DNA from: Clostridia bacterium
Lineage (GTDB): Bacteria; Bacillota; Clostridia; Christensenellales; CAG-314
Assembly (NCBI GenBank): GCA_017407305.1
Contig: JAFQWS010000082.1
Coordinates: 1 to 11,815 of the forward strand
Direction: 5' to 3'
DNA length: 11,815 nt
Positions 4,860-11,815 of the stretch are shown here, piece by piece. A program made the translations under genes and the position numbers. The number at the start of each line of letters is the position of its first letter. The stretch's first letter is position 1. Under the pieces are notes generated by a model that searched no databases, was not told the DNA's origin, and saw nothing but the letters and a program-made list of their open reading frames with translations.

Positions 4860-7655
4860 ATGAAAAAATTTACGACATTACTTTTGACAATCGTATGCGT
4901 TGTTATGTTGGTAGGCTGTATGGTGGCTTGTACACAAACGTCCTATCAATTGAACTCTGACAATTTCAACTCAATCGTGGAATTGAACGGAACGCTAACT
5001 TTGGGTGGTTTGAACGTTAAAATCACAACAGGTGAAGACGTAAGAACCTTGCCCGTCACGCAAGATATGATCAATCAAGAACTTTCCGACTTGGACACTT
5101 CTAGCGTGGGCGAAAAGAAAATTGTCATTGAATTTCAAGAACAAACCTTTGAAGTGACTTTCACAGTAAAATACAAAGTGGAATTTGTTGTTGACAACAA
5201 CGTGGTTGAAACTCAATTCGTTCTCAATTCCAGCGAAATCCAATTGCCCTTAGATCCCACCAAACAAGGTTACACCTTTGTCTATTGGATGGATGCCAAT
5301 GGCAATGAAGCAAACTTTTCAGCAATTGAAAACAACGTAAGATTTCAAGCCAAGTTTTTGAAAAACGCAGTTATGCAAACGGGAACAATTTACACTTGGG
5401 AAGACTCCGGTGAAATTGACTACTCCCAAGATATGCAAGACGACTGCACCTATTCCGTTTCTCTCAAAGACGACGAACAACAATCAGTTTTGAGCGTTTC
5501 TTTGGATGAACAAAAACAAAAGATTGCCTACACATTTTTGGATAAGTCCTTTGTTGGTGACGTAGTGGTAGTTTTTAAAGCAGTCAAAGAAGGCGTTGTT
5601 GTTGGCGAAAGAGAACACACAATCAAACGTTACAACAAACCCACGGCAACAATTGGTTCAAACGACATCAACGTACTCGATTTGTCAACTTACACGTCTT
5701 TGTCCATTGTAATCAATTCCGATCTTGTCTACGCTTTTGAAGATCCCACGTCAAACAACGACAACATCGGTTTGATGGTTGCAGGCGATTTGGTAATCGT
5801 TCGTGCAGACAAAGCAGGTATCAGCAAAATTTCTTTGACCGTTTACAACCAATACAACCCCGGCGAACACGTTGAATTTGAAAAAACAGTCATTGTCAAA
5901 CCCCAAGACTTCTCCATTACACAAATTGCAGAAAATATAAACTATGGCATTGAAGGGATTCGCACCATTGGCAGAACAGATGCCGACGGCAGTTTGTCAA
6001 CGTTTGAAATCACCTACTCTTTGGGAAATTTGAACGACGTTGACGATACTTTCTTGGACAACGTTTCTTGGCACAGCAACAACACGGTTGCAACAATCAA
6101 CAGCAACGGCATCATTACCTTGCAAGAAGGAACAGGCGCACACCTTGTTACTTTTGTGGCAACCTTCTCTTACCATGGTGTTGAATTGAGTTCCACCCCC
6201 TATACACTTCGCTGTGTTTTGGACGGTGTAAACGTCTATTCCTATGAAGATTTGTACAACGCAACAACTTCCAACCAAGTGGTCGTTTTGCAAGCAAACA
6301 TTGACAAAGACTTTGGAAAGATTGACGGTCAATTGGATTATACAAAATTTGTAGAAATCAACTCCACATACGACACAACCTATTACAACAACATTGAAAG
6401 ACTTGAACAAGCAAAAATCAAAGTTTTGTTGCAATTTAAAAACGACGTGTACGGCAATGGAAAAATAATCAACGCACACAACCTTACGATGGGCACTTTG
6501 GACAGCACTTTGTCCCCCACCGAAAACACCATTTTTAGAGGTCCCCTCAACTTTGTCAGCATGACGACAAGTGAGTCCAGCGCAATCAGTGTAAAAGGTC
6601 AAGACAACGTATGCTTTGCAGTTTACGAAAACGTAACACTCAACAACGTCGACTTACGTGGTTGCACACTTGAAGCAGACGAAGAAGGCAACATTGATTT
6701 GACCGACCTCAACCTTGTGGGAACAACCGTTGAAGTCTTTGGCGACAACGTCAACTTTGAATATTGCCGAATTTCCAACGGACGTACGGTAATGCGCATC
6801 TTTGGTGACAGCCAAGACAAAACAAAAGCAATCCACGTCAACATCAAAAACAGCGTCTTGTCCAATGGCAGAGAATTTATCATCCGTATGGGTACAAACC
6901 TCTTTGTGGACGGAACTTACGAAAACCCCACCCCTCGCATTGGAGACGACACGCTCTCTTTCCCCAAACAACTTCAATATGAAGAAATGTCCCAAAGCCA
7001 AAAAGCAAATTACGATCAAACTTACATCAAAACGTTTGTAACAATCAAAAACAGCGTTTTGAAAGATGCAGGCATCTTCTCCATTGGTATTGACTCGCAC
7101 TTCTCAGGCGCAATGCTTGCAGACGGCTCTCAATACGGAGCGGGAACGTTTTACGAATCCTTTATTGCAAATTGGAAAAACTTGGCAAAAACAAGTTACG
7201 GCGCAAAACTCACCTTTGAAGGTGACGTAAGAATTTACGACTGGAAACCCCTCAACTCGGTGGACAGCAGTACTTTGATTGAATGCCTTGACGAAACGTA
7301 CGCTCAACTTTTGCGCTTTGACGTAAAAGAACTGGTCGGAGCAGTTGCCGAACAAGAAAAATTCAAAAACATTATTTGCACAGTCAACAATGAAAAATAC
7401 GTCCACGGTGGAGTTGCCTTCTTTGGCGGTGGCAAAAACTACGGCGTATTTGAAACGGAAAATTATTCCTTCCATGCTTTCCAAGGATACCAAGTAACTT
7501 TGTCGGAAATTGACAGAGAATTGTTGGAAGCAGCAGCAGGCAGAGAAGCATTTTACTTTATGTTGCACGACAACACAGGAACCTTCTTGCCTAACCACCA
7601 AAAGGATTTGTTAGCATCATCCGATGCATATAACAATATTTACATTTTTGATTAA
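4860..7655 (+). CDS. large surface lipoprotein: Big_3/InlB_B-like head and predicted beta-helix body
   Basis: A 931-aa protein with a lipoprotein signal peptide: MKK, a hydrophobic core at 6-18, then two successive candidate lipoboxes, LVGC (17-20) and MVAC (21-24). Comparison with the downstream paralogue favours Cys24 as the lipidated residue. Residues about 27-108 resemble a group-3 bacterial Ig domain (ends VGEKKIVIEF, then FEVTFTVKY). Residues 108-166 resemble an InlB B-repeat (GYTFVYWMDANG, then RFQAKF). Further Ig-like segments span about 170-455, including a BIG2-like core ATINSNGIITL (411-421). Residues about 458-745 start with VNVYSYEDLYNATT and run as short beta strands with Asn turns and repeated rungs (NIKNSVLSNG at 661-670; TIKNSVLKDAG at 728-738), typical of a right-handed parallel beta-helix. 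The C-terminal 180 residues are not recognised. No pectate-lyase-type catalytic signature was identified. Likely role: surface display, adhesion or glycan contact (inference). Confidence 0.85.
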   Translation: MKKFTTLLLTIVCVVMLVGCMVACTQTSYQLNSDNFNSIVELNGTLTLGGLNVKITTGEDVRTLPVTQDMINQELSDLDTSSVGEKKIVIEFQEQTFEVTFTVKYKVEFVVDNNVVETQFVLNSSEIQLPLDPTKQGYTFVYWMDANGNEANFSAIENNVRFQAKFLKNAVMQTGTIYTWEDSGEIDYSQDMQDDCTYSVSLKDDEQQSVLSVSLDEQKQKIAYTFLDKSFVGDVVVVFKAVKEGVVVGEREHTIKRYNKPTATIGSNDINVLDLSTYTSLSIVINSDLVYAFEDPTSNNDNIGLMVAGDLVIVRADKAGISKISLTVYNQYNPGEHVEFEKTVIVKPQDFSITQIAENINYGIEGIRTIGRTDADGSLSTFEITYSLGNLNDVDDTFLDNVSWHSNNTVATINSNGIITLQEGTGAHLVTFVATFSYHGVELSSTPYTLRCVLDGVNVYSYEDLYNATTSNQVVVLQANIDKDFGKIDGQLDYTKFVEINSTYDTTYYNNIERLEQAKIKVLLQFKNDVYGNGKIINAHNLTMGTLDSTLSPTENTIFRGPLNFVSMTTSESSAISVKGQDNVCFAVYENVTLNNVDLRGCTLEADEEGNIDLTDLNLVGTTVEVFGDNVNFEYCRISNGRTVMRIFGDSQDKTKAIHVNIKNSVLSNGREFIIRMGTNLFVDGTYENPTPRIGDDTLSFPKQLQYEEMSQSQKANYDQTYIKTFVTIKNSVLKDAGIFSIGIDSHFSGAMLADGSQYGAGTFYESFIANWKNLAKTSYGAKLTFEGDVRIYDWKPLNSVDSSTLIECLDETYAQLLRFDVKELVGAVAEQEKFKNIICTVNNEKYVHGGVAFFGGGKNYGVFETENYSFHAFQGYQVTLSEIDRELLEAAAGREAFYFMLHDNTGTFLPNHQKDLLASSDAYNNIYIFD
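4929..5363 (+). other. N-terminal Ig/InlB-like head module, paralogous copy 1
   Basis: Residues 24-168 of the 931-aa lipoprotein. They align along their length with residues 27-163 of the downstream giant lipoprotein: FTVKYKVEFV against FTVKYQVTFV, EIQLP in both, SVGEKKIVIEF against SVGDKTLIIEY, and RFQAKF against TFEAVF at the end. The shared order (Big_3-like, then InlB_B-like) directly after the lipobox suggests duplication of a common head. Confidence 0.75.
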
Positions 7656-7680
7656 CAAAGAAAACACAAGATATACCAGT

Positions 7681-7686
7681 AGGAGG
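7681..7686 (+). promoter_or_regulatory. strong ribosome binding site of the giant lipoprotein gene
   Basis: A perfect AGGAGG lies 5 bp before the ATG at 7692. It is the best match to the anti-Shine-Dalgarno sequence in the window. The 36-bp gap after the previous stop shows neither hairpin nor promoter boxes, so read-through transcription is likely. Confidence 0.85.
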
Positions 7687-7691
7687 TTATC

Positions 7692-10600
7692 ATGAAACAA
7701 TTTAGAAAAACAAAAGCGTCAATTTGCATATTGCTGTTGCTTTTGATTTGCTTTGGCACACTTTGTGCTTGCCAAGGTTTTCAAACAGAATATGAACTTG
7801 ACACTTCCCGATTCAATGACGAAGTTGCATACAACTCCACCATTGACTTGTCGGGCTTGACTTTGAAAATTACACTATTCAGCACAGAATACGTTCAAGT
7901 GAACAGTTCTATGTTGGTGTCTTGCGACAGCACCGACTCTGTTGGTGACAAAACATTGATCATTGAATATGAAGGCCGTGAATTTACCATTGAATTCACA
8001 GTCAAATATCAAGTGACTTTTGTTGCAAACGGCGAAATTGTCGATACGCAAATGGTTTTGAGCGCAGATGAAATTCAATTGCCCGCTCAACCCACTTTGG
8101 CAAATCACATTTTCCAAGGTTGGACACCTGAAATCCCCGCAACACTCAATGACAACGTGACCTTTGAAGCAGTCTTTATTGAAGACAGTCTCAATGCTCC
8201 TCAATTGAACACGTTGACTGCCACCTATGGCGACACGTTGGCAACACTTCAATTGCCCTCCAACGAAGTGGGACAATGGACGTTTGTTGACGATTTGACG
8301 ACACCCGTTGGCAATGCAGGACAAAACACCTTTGACGTTGTGTTTGTTCCTTTTGACACGCAATTTTCTCCCATAGAGTCAGTTGTTCAAGTTGCAGTTG
8401 CTAGAAAAGTCTTGACCTTTGAAAACGTCCAAACAACGTTTACTTATGACGGTCAAGTAAAAATGCCCACCTATGACGACTTTGCAGAAGAAGTTACAGT
8501 TATGTACTTTGGCAATAGTTCGGCAATAGATGCTGGTGAATATCCTTTCTCTTTTTCTATCGTTGACAATAACTATACGGGTGCATATACGGGTGTAATG
8601 ACCATTGAAAAAGCACAAGTTTCCGTTTCCGTTGACGACCAAGAAATTAACTACGGCGAAACTTTGCCCACCTTTACATATCAAGCACAAGGTTTGGATG
8701 AAAGTTTGCTTTACCTTTCCATCAACGTGATGAACGGCTCTCAACTCGTTACGTCTGGCAATCCTGATGCGGGCGAATACGTTTTGACGGCAACCACCAC
8801 CAACGTCAACGTTGACTTGACGGTGGACGAAGGTCAACTTGTAATCAACAAAATTGTCTATTCCAACTCTAACCCCGTTTTGAGTGATGCCACTGCCCAT
8901 TTGCAAGTTTATGGCAACGCATTGAGAGAAGTTGAATTTGCCGTTGACAGCAATGGTACTTGGTCTTGGCAAAATGGACAACAAACAATTGACAGAAACG
9001 AAGAAGGCAAATTCTCTGCAGTGGCACAATTCACGCCCGAAGGCGCAACTGCAACAAACTATCTTCCCACAACCTATACAGTAACTTTTGACGTTGCAAA
9101 ACGCCAAGTAGAAATTAGAGTGGACGCTTTGACATCCGTTTACACTGGAGAAAAACAACACGTTGAATTCTCCGTATGGGATGGCGAAAGGGAAATCACC
9201 TCTGACGTAACTGTTTCCGGAACGGAAATTGGAACAAACGCAGGAACTTACCCTTCCATCAAACTTTCCATTGACAATCAATTCTACACAGCCAGCAAAG
9301 AAATTTCTTTCACAATTGAAAAAGCAAATCCTACTCCTGATTTTTCACAAGTGTTTGACGTTGTCTATGGCGATCCTGTTTCCCAAATCGTCTTGGAAGA
9401 AGGCTATGTTTTGACAACCACTGCCTCCACCTTTGACCAAGTTGGTCAAGGCCAAAAATTTGAAGTTAGATACACTCCTGTCGACACACAAAACTACAAC
9501 GTTATTTTGGGAGAAATCACAATCAACGTTGCAAAAGCAACTGCAACAATCTCCAACGTACAACAACTTTACCAAGCAATCTACAACACTGAAGTTTACA
9601 CCATTGCCGACGTGAGCGCATCTCACAACGAAGCAGAACTTGTATATACCTACATTTTCAATGGTGAAGCAGTAAGCCAAATTAAAAATGCCGGTGAATA
9701 CACGGTAACAATCACGTTGCCCGAAACCGACCACTATCTTGGCGCATCTGCAACGACAATCGTTCGCATTGCAAAAGCAACCATCAGCCAATCCATTTCT
9801 GCACAATCGGCATTTTATGGTCAAACTCTTGGAGACTTTAACGGCCAATTGCCTGAAAATGAACTTGGCGGTTGGTCTTGGAAAACAGGCACTGCAACAA
9901 CTGTTGGCGAAATTGGTAGACAATCTCACGTTGCAGTCTTTACACCCAACGACACGGCAAACTACGAAATTGTTGAAACAACAGTTTACTTCAACGTAGC
10001 AAAAGCAAGAGTTGCAACACCCGAATTGGCAATCAATTCCTTTGTATTTACAGGCAACCAAATCAGCGTTGAAGTTGAAGAAAACCTTCTTTACACAATT
10101 GGTGGAACAATCAACGCAACAAACGTTGGCGAATATCAAGTGGAAATCGCACTCAACGACACAACTCACTACGAATGGACAACAGGCAACACAGACTCCT
10201 ACACCATTGCTTGGTCCATCACGAAAGCACAAGCTGTCATTTCCAATCTTGCAATCAATGGTTGGACGTATGGCGAAAGTGCAAATCTTCCCACTGCAAA
10301 CACAAACTTTGGCACAATCGTTTACTCCTATTCCGTTGATGGTGTGGAATACACTGCATCCGTTCCCACAACGGCAGGCGCCTACTTTGTAAAAGCATCC
10401 GTTGAAACAACGGAAAACTGGAACGGCTCAACAAGCGAAGCAGTCCAATTTACAATTGCAAAAGCAACACCCGTCACAGATTTTACAACAGTATGGACGG
10501 CATACTACGGACAAAGACTTTCCGACATCACGTTACCTTTCGGCTACCAATGGAAAGAAAACTCAACTTTGTCCATCGTTGACAACGGACAAACGTTTAA

Positions 10601-11815
10601 AGCTGTATTTACTCCCGAAGATACAGACAATTACCTTGTTGTTGAAGATTTCTTTACGGTAAACGTACAAAAAGCAACAGCAACGATCGAAGTACAAAAC
10701 AGCTATTCCTTTACATACAACGGCATTGTTCACACCTTGGGTGGAATCACGGTATCTCACAATGAAACAACTCTCGTTTACACATACGTCCGCAATGGCG
10801 AAGCGGTAAACGAAATTAAAAATGCAGGCAACTACATGGTAACAATCACGTTGCCCGAAAGCGCCCACTACCTTGCACAATCAGTCACAACAACAGTGAC
10901 GGTTGCACAAATTCAAAACACGCAAACCATTGGCACGTTGAATGCAGTTTATGGCGACAAACTTTCCACGGTTGCATTGATTGACAGCACATATGGTACG
11001 TGGTCTTGGAAAGATTGCCAACCCGCAACAACCGTTGGCAACGCAGGTACACAAACACACGTTGCAGTCTTTACACCCACCGACACAGTCAACTACGCAA
11101 GTCGTGAATTGGCTGTTACAGTAAACGTTGCAAAACAAACAATCAACGTTCCTTCAATTCAAGCAGTGGAATACAACGGCACAACACAAGTTGCTTCCAT
11201 TGTTGACACAGCCCTTTACACAATTGTTGAAAATAACGGTGGTATTGAAAAAGGACTCTATGACGTTGTCTTGCGTTTGGTGGACAGCAACAACTACGTT
11301 TGGTCTAACTCTGACCAAGCAGAAATTACACTTGCATTTGAAATTACCGAAACACTCAACAGTTGGATTGTTGAGCCCGACCTTGATGGTTGGACGTATG
11401 GCCAAAATGCAAACACATATGTTGGTCAAGCAAAATTCGGCACGATCAAAGTTGAGTACAAAGTTGCAAATGCAGACGACAGCACGTACACAACAACAAT
11501 TCCTACAAATGCAGGCAACTACGTTGTACGCTTCACGATTGAAGGCACAGAGGACTACAGCAGTTTGACAAAACTTGTTGAGTTTTCAATTGCAAAACAA
11601 TCCGTAACGTTGCCTACACTTACAACAAGCAATACGTTTGTTTACACAGGCAATGCAATCACAGTTGGTACAACAACAAACGCACTTTACACAATTGATG
11701 GTACAACAAATACAAACGTTGGCGACTACAACGCAACCTACACCTTGAAAGACACAACCAACTACGTATGGGCAAATGGCAACGTTGAAACGTACACCAT
11801 TGCTTGGTCCATCAC
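7692..11815 (+). CDS. giant repetitive surface lipoprotein (MBG/YDG-type Ig-like modules), 3' partial
   Basis: An open frame of at least 1374 codons with no stop before the right edge, so the gene continues outside. It starts at an ATG behind a perfect AGGAGG. Residues 1-27 form a lipoprotein signal with lipobox LCAC (Cys27). Residues about 28-163 are a Big_3-like plus InlB_B-like head shared with the upstream lipoprotein. From about residue 169 come 16 Ig-like modules of 70-83 aa, most ending in a V/I-x-K-A or similar linker. Recurrent marks are Y-G-D/E/Q near the start, W-S-W, F-T-P-x-D-T-x-N-Y, N-A-G-x-Y and Y-T-I-A-W-S-I, which resemble the MBG and YDG domains of bacterial adhesins. There are very few cysteines after the signal and no enzyme motif. 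The expected role is a long, extended surface stalk or adhesin anchored to the membrane by lipid (inference). Any C-terminal anchor or head lies outside the window. Confidence 0.88.
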   Translation, partial: MKQFRKTKASICILLLLLICFGTLCACQGFQTEYELDTSRFNDEVAYNSTIDLSGLTLKITLFSTEYVQVNSSMLVSCDSTDSVGDKTLIIEYEGREFTIEFTVKYQVTFVANGEIVDTQMVLSADEIQLPAQPTLANHIFQGWTPEIPATLNDNVTFEAVFIEDSLNAPQLNTLTATYGDTLATLQLPSNEVGQWTFVDDLTTPVGNAGQNTFDVVFVPFDTQFSPIESVVQVAVARKVLTFENVQTTFTYDGQVKMPTYDDFAEEVTVMYFGNSSAIDAGEYPFSFSIVDNNYTGAYTGVMTIEKAQVSVSVDDQEINYGETLPTFTYQAQGLDESLLYLSINVMNGSQLVTSGNPDAGEYVLTATTTNVNVDLTVDEGQLVINKIVYSNSNPVLSDATAHLQVYGNALREVEFAVDSNGTWSWQNGQQTIDRNEEGKFSAVAQFTPEGATATNYLPTTYTVTFDVAKRQVEIRVDALTSVYTGEKQHVEFSVWDGEREITSDVTVSGTEIGTNAGTYPSIKLSIDNQFYTASKEISFTIEKANPTPDFSQVFDVVYGDPVSQIVLEEGYVLTTTASTFDQVGQGQKFEVRYTPVDTQNYNVILGEITINVAKATATISNVQQLYQAIYNTEVYTIADVSASHNEAELVYTYIFNGEAVSQIKNAGEYTVTITLPETDHYLGASATTIVRIAKATISQSISAQSAFYGQTLGDFNGQLPENELGGWSWKTGTATTVGEIGRQSHVAVFTPNDTANYEIVETTVYFNVAKARVATPELAINSFVFTGNQISVEVEENLLYTIGGTINATNVGEYQVEIALNDTTHYEWTTGNTDSYTIAWSITKAQAVISNLAINGWTYGESANLPTANTNFGTIVYSYSVDGVEYTASVPTTAGAYFVKASVETTENWNGSTSEAVQFTIAKATPVTDFTTVWTAYYGQRLSDITLPFGYQWKENSTLSIVDNGQTFKAVFTPEDTDNYLVVEDFFTVNVQKATATIEVQNSYSFTYNGIVHTLGGITVSHNETTLVYTYVRNGEAVNEIKNAGNYMVTITLPESAHYLAQSVTTTVTVAQIQNTQTIGTLNAVYGDKLSTVALIDSTYGTWSWKDCQPATTVGNAGTQTHVAVFTPTDTVNYASRELAVTVNVAKQTINVPSIQAVEYNGTTQVASIVDTALYTIVENNGGIEKGLYDVVLRLVDSNNYVWSNSDQAEITLAFEITETLNSWIVEPDLDGWTYGQNANTYVGQAKFGTIKVEYKVANADDSTYTTTIPTNAGNYVVRFTIEGTEDYSSLTKLVEFSIAKQSVTLPTLTTSNTFVYTGNAITVGTTTNALYTIDGTTNTNVGDYNATYTLKDTTNYVWANGNVETYTIAWSI
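7770..8180 (+). other. N-terminal Ig/InlB-like head module, paralogous copy 2
   Basis: Residues 27-163 of the giant lipoprotein: an YELD-x-S-RF start, then IDLSGLTLKI (51-60), SVGDKTLIIEYEG (83-95), FTVKYQVTFV (102-111), EIQLP (127-131) and a degenerate InlB_B end (FQGW, then VTFEAVF). It matches the head of the preceding lipoprotein in order, spacing and many residues. Confidence 0.75.
8196..9539 (+). repeat. six divergent Ig-like modules before the regular superrepeat
   Basis: Module limits from the linkers are about 8196-8405 (YGD type, FVPFDTQ), 8406-8615 (YDG type: FTYDGQ, AGEY, IEKA), 8616-8855 (MBG/YGX type: INYGETLPTFTYQAQGL), 8856-9104 (GTWSW type), 9105-9326 (YTG type, NAGTY) and 9327-9539 (VVYGDP, YTPVDTQNY, NVAKA). 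They share the fold signature with the later modules but are less alike, and they do not yet follow the fixed five-module cycle. Confidence 0.7.
9540..10676 (+). repeat. five-module superrepeat, copy 1 (B-A-C-D-E)
   Basis: Modules in order: B 9540-9779 (SHNEAELVYTYIFNGEAV, NAGEYTVTITLPE), A 9780-10007 (GGWSWKTG, HVAVFTPNDTANY), C 10008-10229 (FVFTGN, LYTIGGT, YTIAWSITKA), D 10230-10466 (NGWTYGESAN, TTAGAY, FTIAKA) and E 10467-10676 (YYGQRLSDITLPFGY, FTPEDTDNY, VQKA). Each ends in a short lysine-containing linker. The block recurs immediately downstream in the same order. Confidence 0.85.
10677..11600 (+). repeat. superrepeat copy 2 (B-A-C-D)
   Basis: Modules B 10677-10913 (SHNETTLVYTYVRNGEAV), A 10914-11138 (GTWSWKDCQ, HVAVFTPTDTVNY), C 11139-11354 (EYNGTTQVAS, LYTI, NYVW) and D 11355-11600 (DGWTYGQNAN, TNAGNY, FSIAKQ). 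Start offsets from copy 1 are 1137, 1134, 1131 and 1125 bp. Identity persists at DNA level in blocks, for example around 9702 and 10839 and around 9930 and 11061, so the duplication is not ancient. Confidence 0.85.
11601..11815 (+). repeat. type C module following D, cut by the window edge
   Basis: The segment starts VTLPTLTTSNTFVYTGNAI and carries LYTIDGTTNTNVGDY and YTIAWSI, so it is a C module closer to copy 1 C (10008-10229) than to copy 2 C. An E module would be expected here if the cycle continued. The last 23 bases match those at the end of the first C module exactly. Confidence 0.75.

Noticed and set aside
8379..10232. Long minus-strand open frames of about 300 codons at 8379-9281 and 9345-10232, rich in cysteine
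   Set aside because: They lie antisense to the giant lipoprotein gene. The plus-strand frame rarely uses TTA, CTA or TCA codons, which removes antisense stops, and its many GCA and ACA codons become cysteine codons. No ribosome binding site or domain logic supports them.
9540..11815. Regular repeats considered as a CRISPR array or mobile-element repeats
   Set aside because: The repeats are over 200 bp, in frame, and encode Ig-like domains continuously. There are no short identical repeats with unique spacers, and no transposase or terminal inverted repeats.

Overview
The window looks like a chromosomal piece of a low-GC, Gram-positive-type bacterium (Bacillota, probably an uncultured gut-associated Clostridia-like lineage). 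The reasons are strong AGGAGG-type ribosome binding sites, AT-rich intergenic DNA, lipoprotein signal peptides, Ig-like/InlB-type surface modules and an exporter-type ABC transporter. TGA serves as the stop of the ATPase gene and Trp is TGG throughout, so the standard bacterial code applies. The lineage itself is an inference.

Layout. A tRNA-Ala gene (anticodon CGC, encoded CCA, G3:U70 identity pair) lies at the left edge on the minus strand, with its own promoter. A 324-bp divergent spacer follows; it holds a GAAC-N4-GTTC palindrome, a good promoter and a 30-bp perfectly alternating purine/pyrimidine tract. Next is a 170-aa membrane protein of unknown function. A second spacer (931-1234) carries two dyad symmetries and a candidate promoter. 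From 1235 to the right edge, five same-strand genes are packed with a 4-bp overlap and gaps of 10, 16 and 36 bp, and no terminator is seen between them. They are an ABC ATPase (242 aa), a two-half ABC permease (552 aa), a secreted protein built of group-2-like bacterial Ig domains (404 aa), a lipoprotein with an Ig/InlB-type N-terminus and a predicted beta-helix body (931 aa), and a giant lipoprotein that runs off the window (at least 1374 aa).

The last gene has no stop codon inside the window. After its lipoprotein signal and a Big_3/InlB_B-like head it contains about 16 Ig-like modules of 70-83 aa joined by 'KA'-type linkers. From 9540 onward five module types cycle in the order B-A-C-D-E with a period of about 1.13 kb, and the register breaks near the right edge. 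The two lipoproteins share a clearly homologous N-terminal head, so they are paralogous at that end.

How they may work together (inference): the ATPase and permease form one ABC exporter of the EcsAB/ABC-2 broad type. It is co-transcribed with three envelope-displayed proteins, two anchored to the membrane by lipid and one released or loosely attached. This suggests a surface-adhesion or cell-envelope locus in which the exporter supports export, processing or the envelope environment of these proteins. No catalytic domain is visible in the surface proteins.
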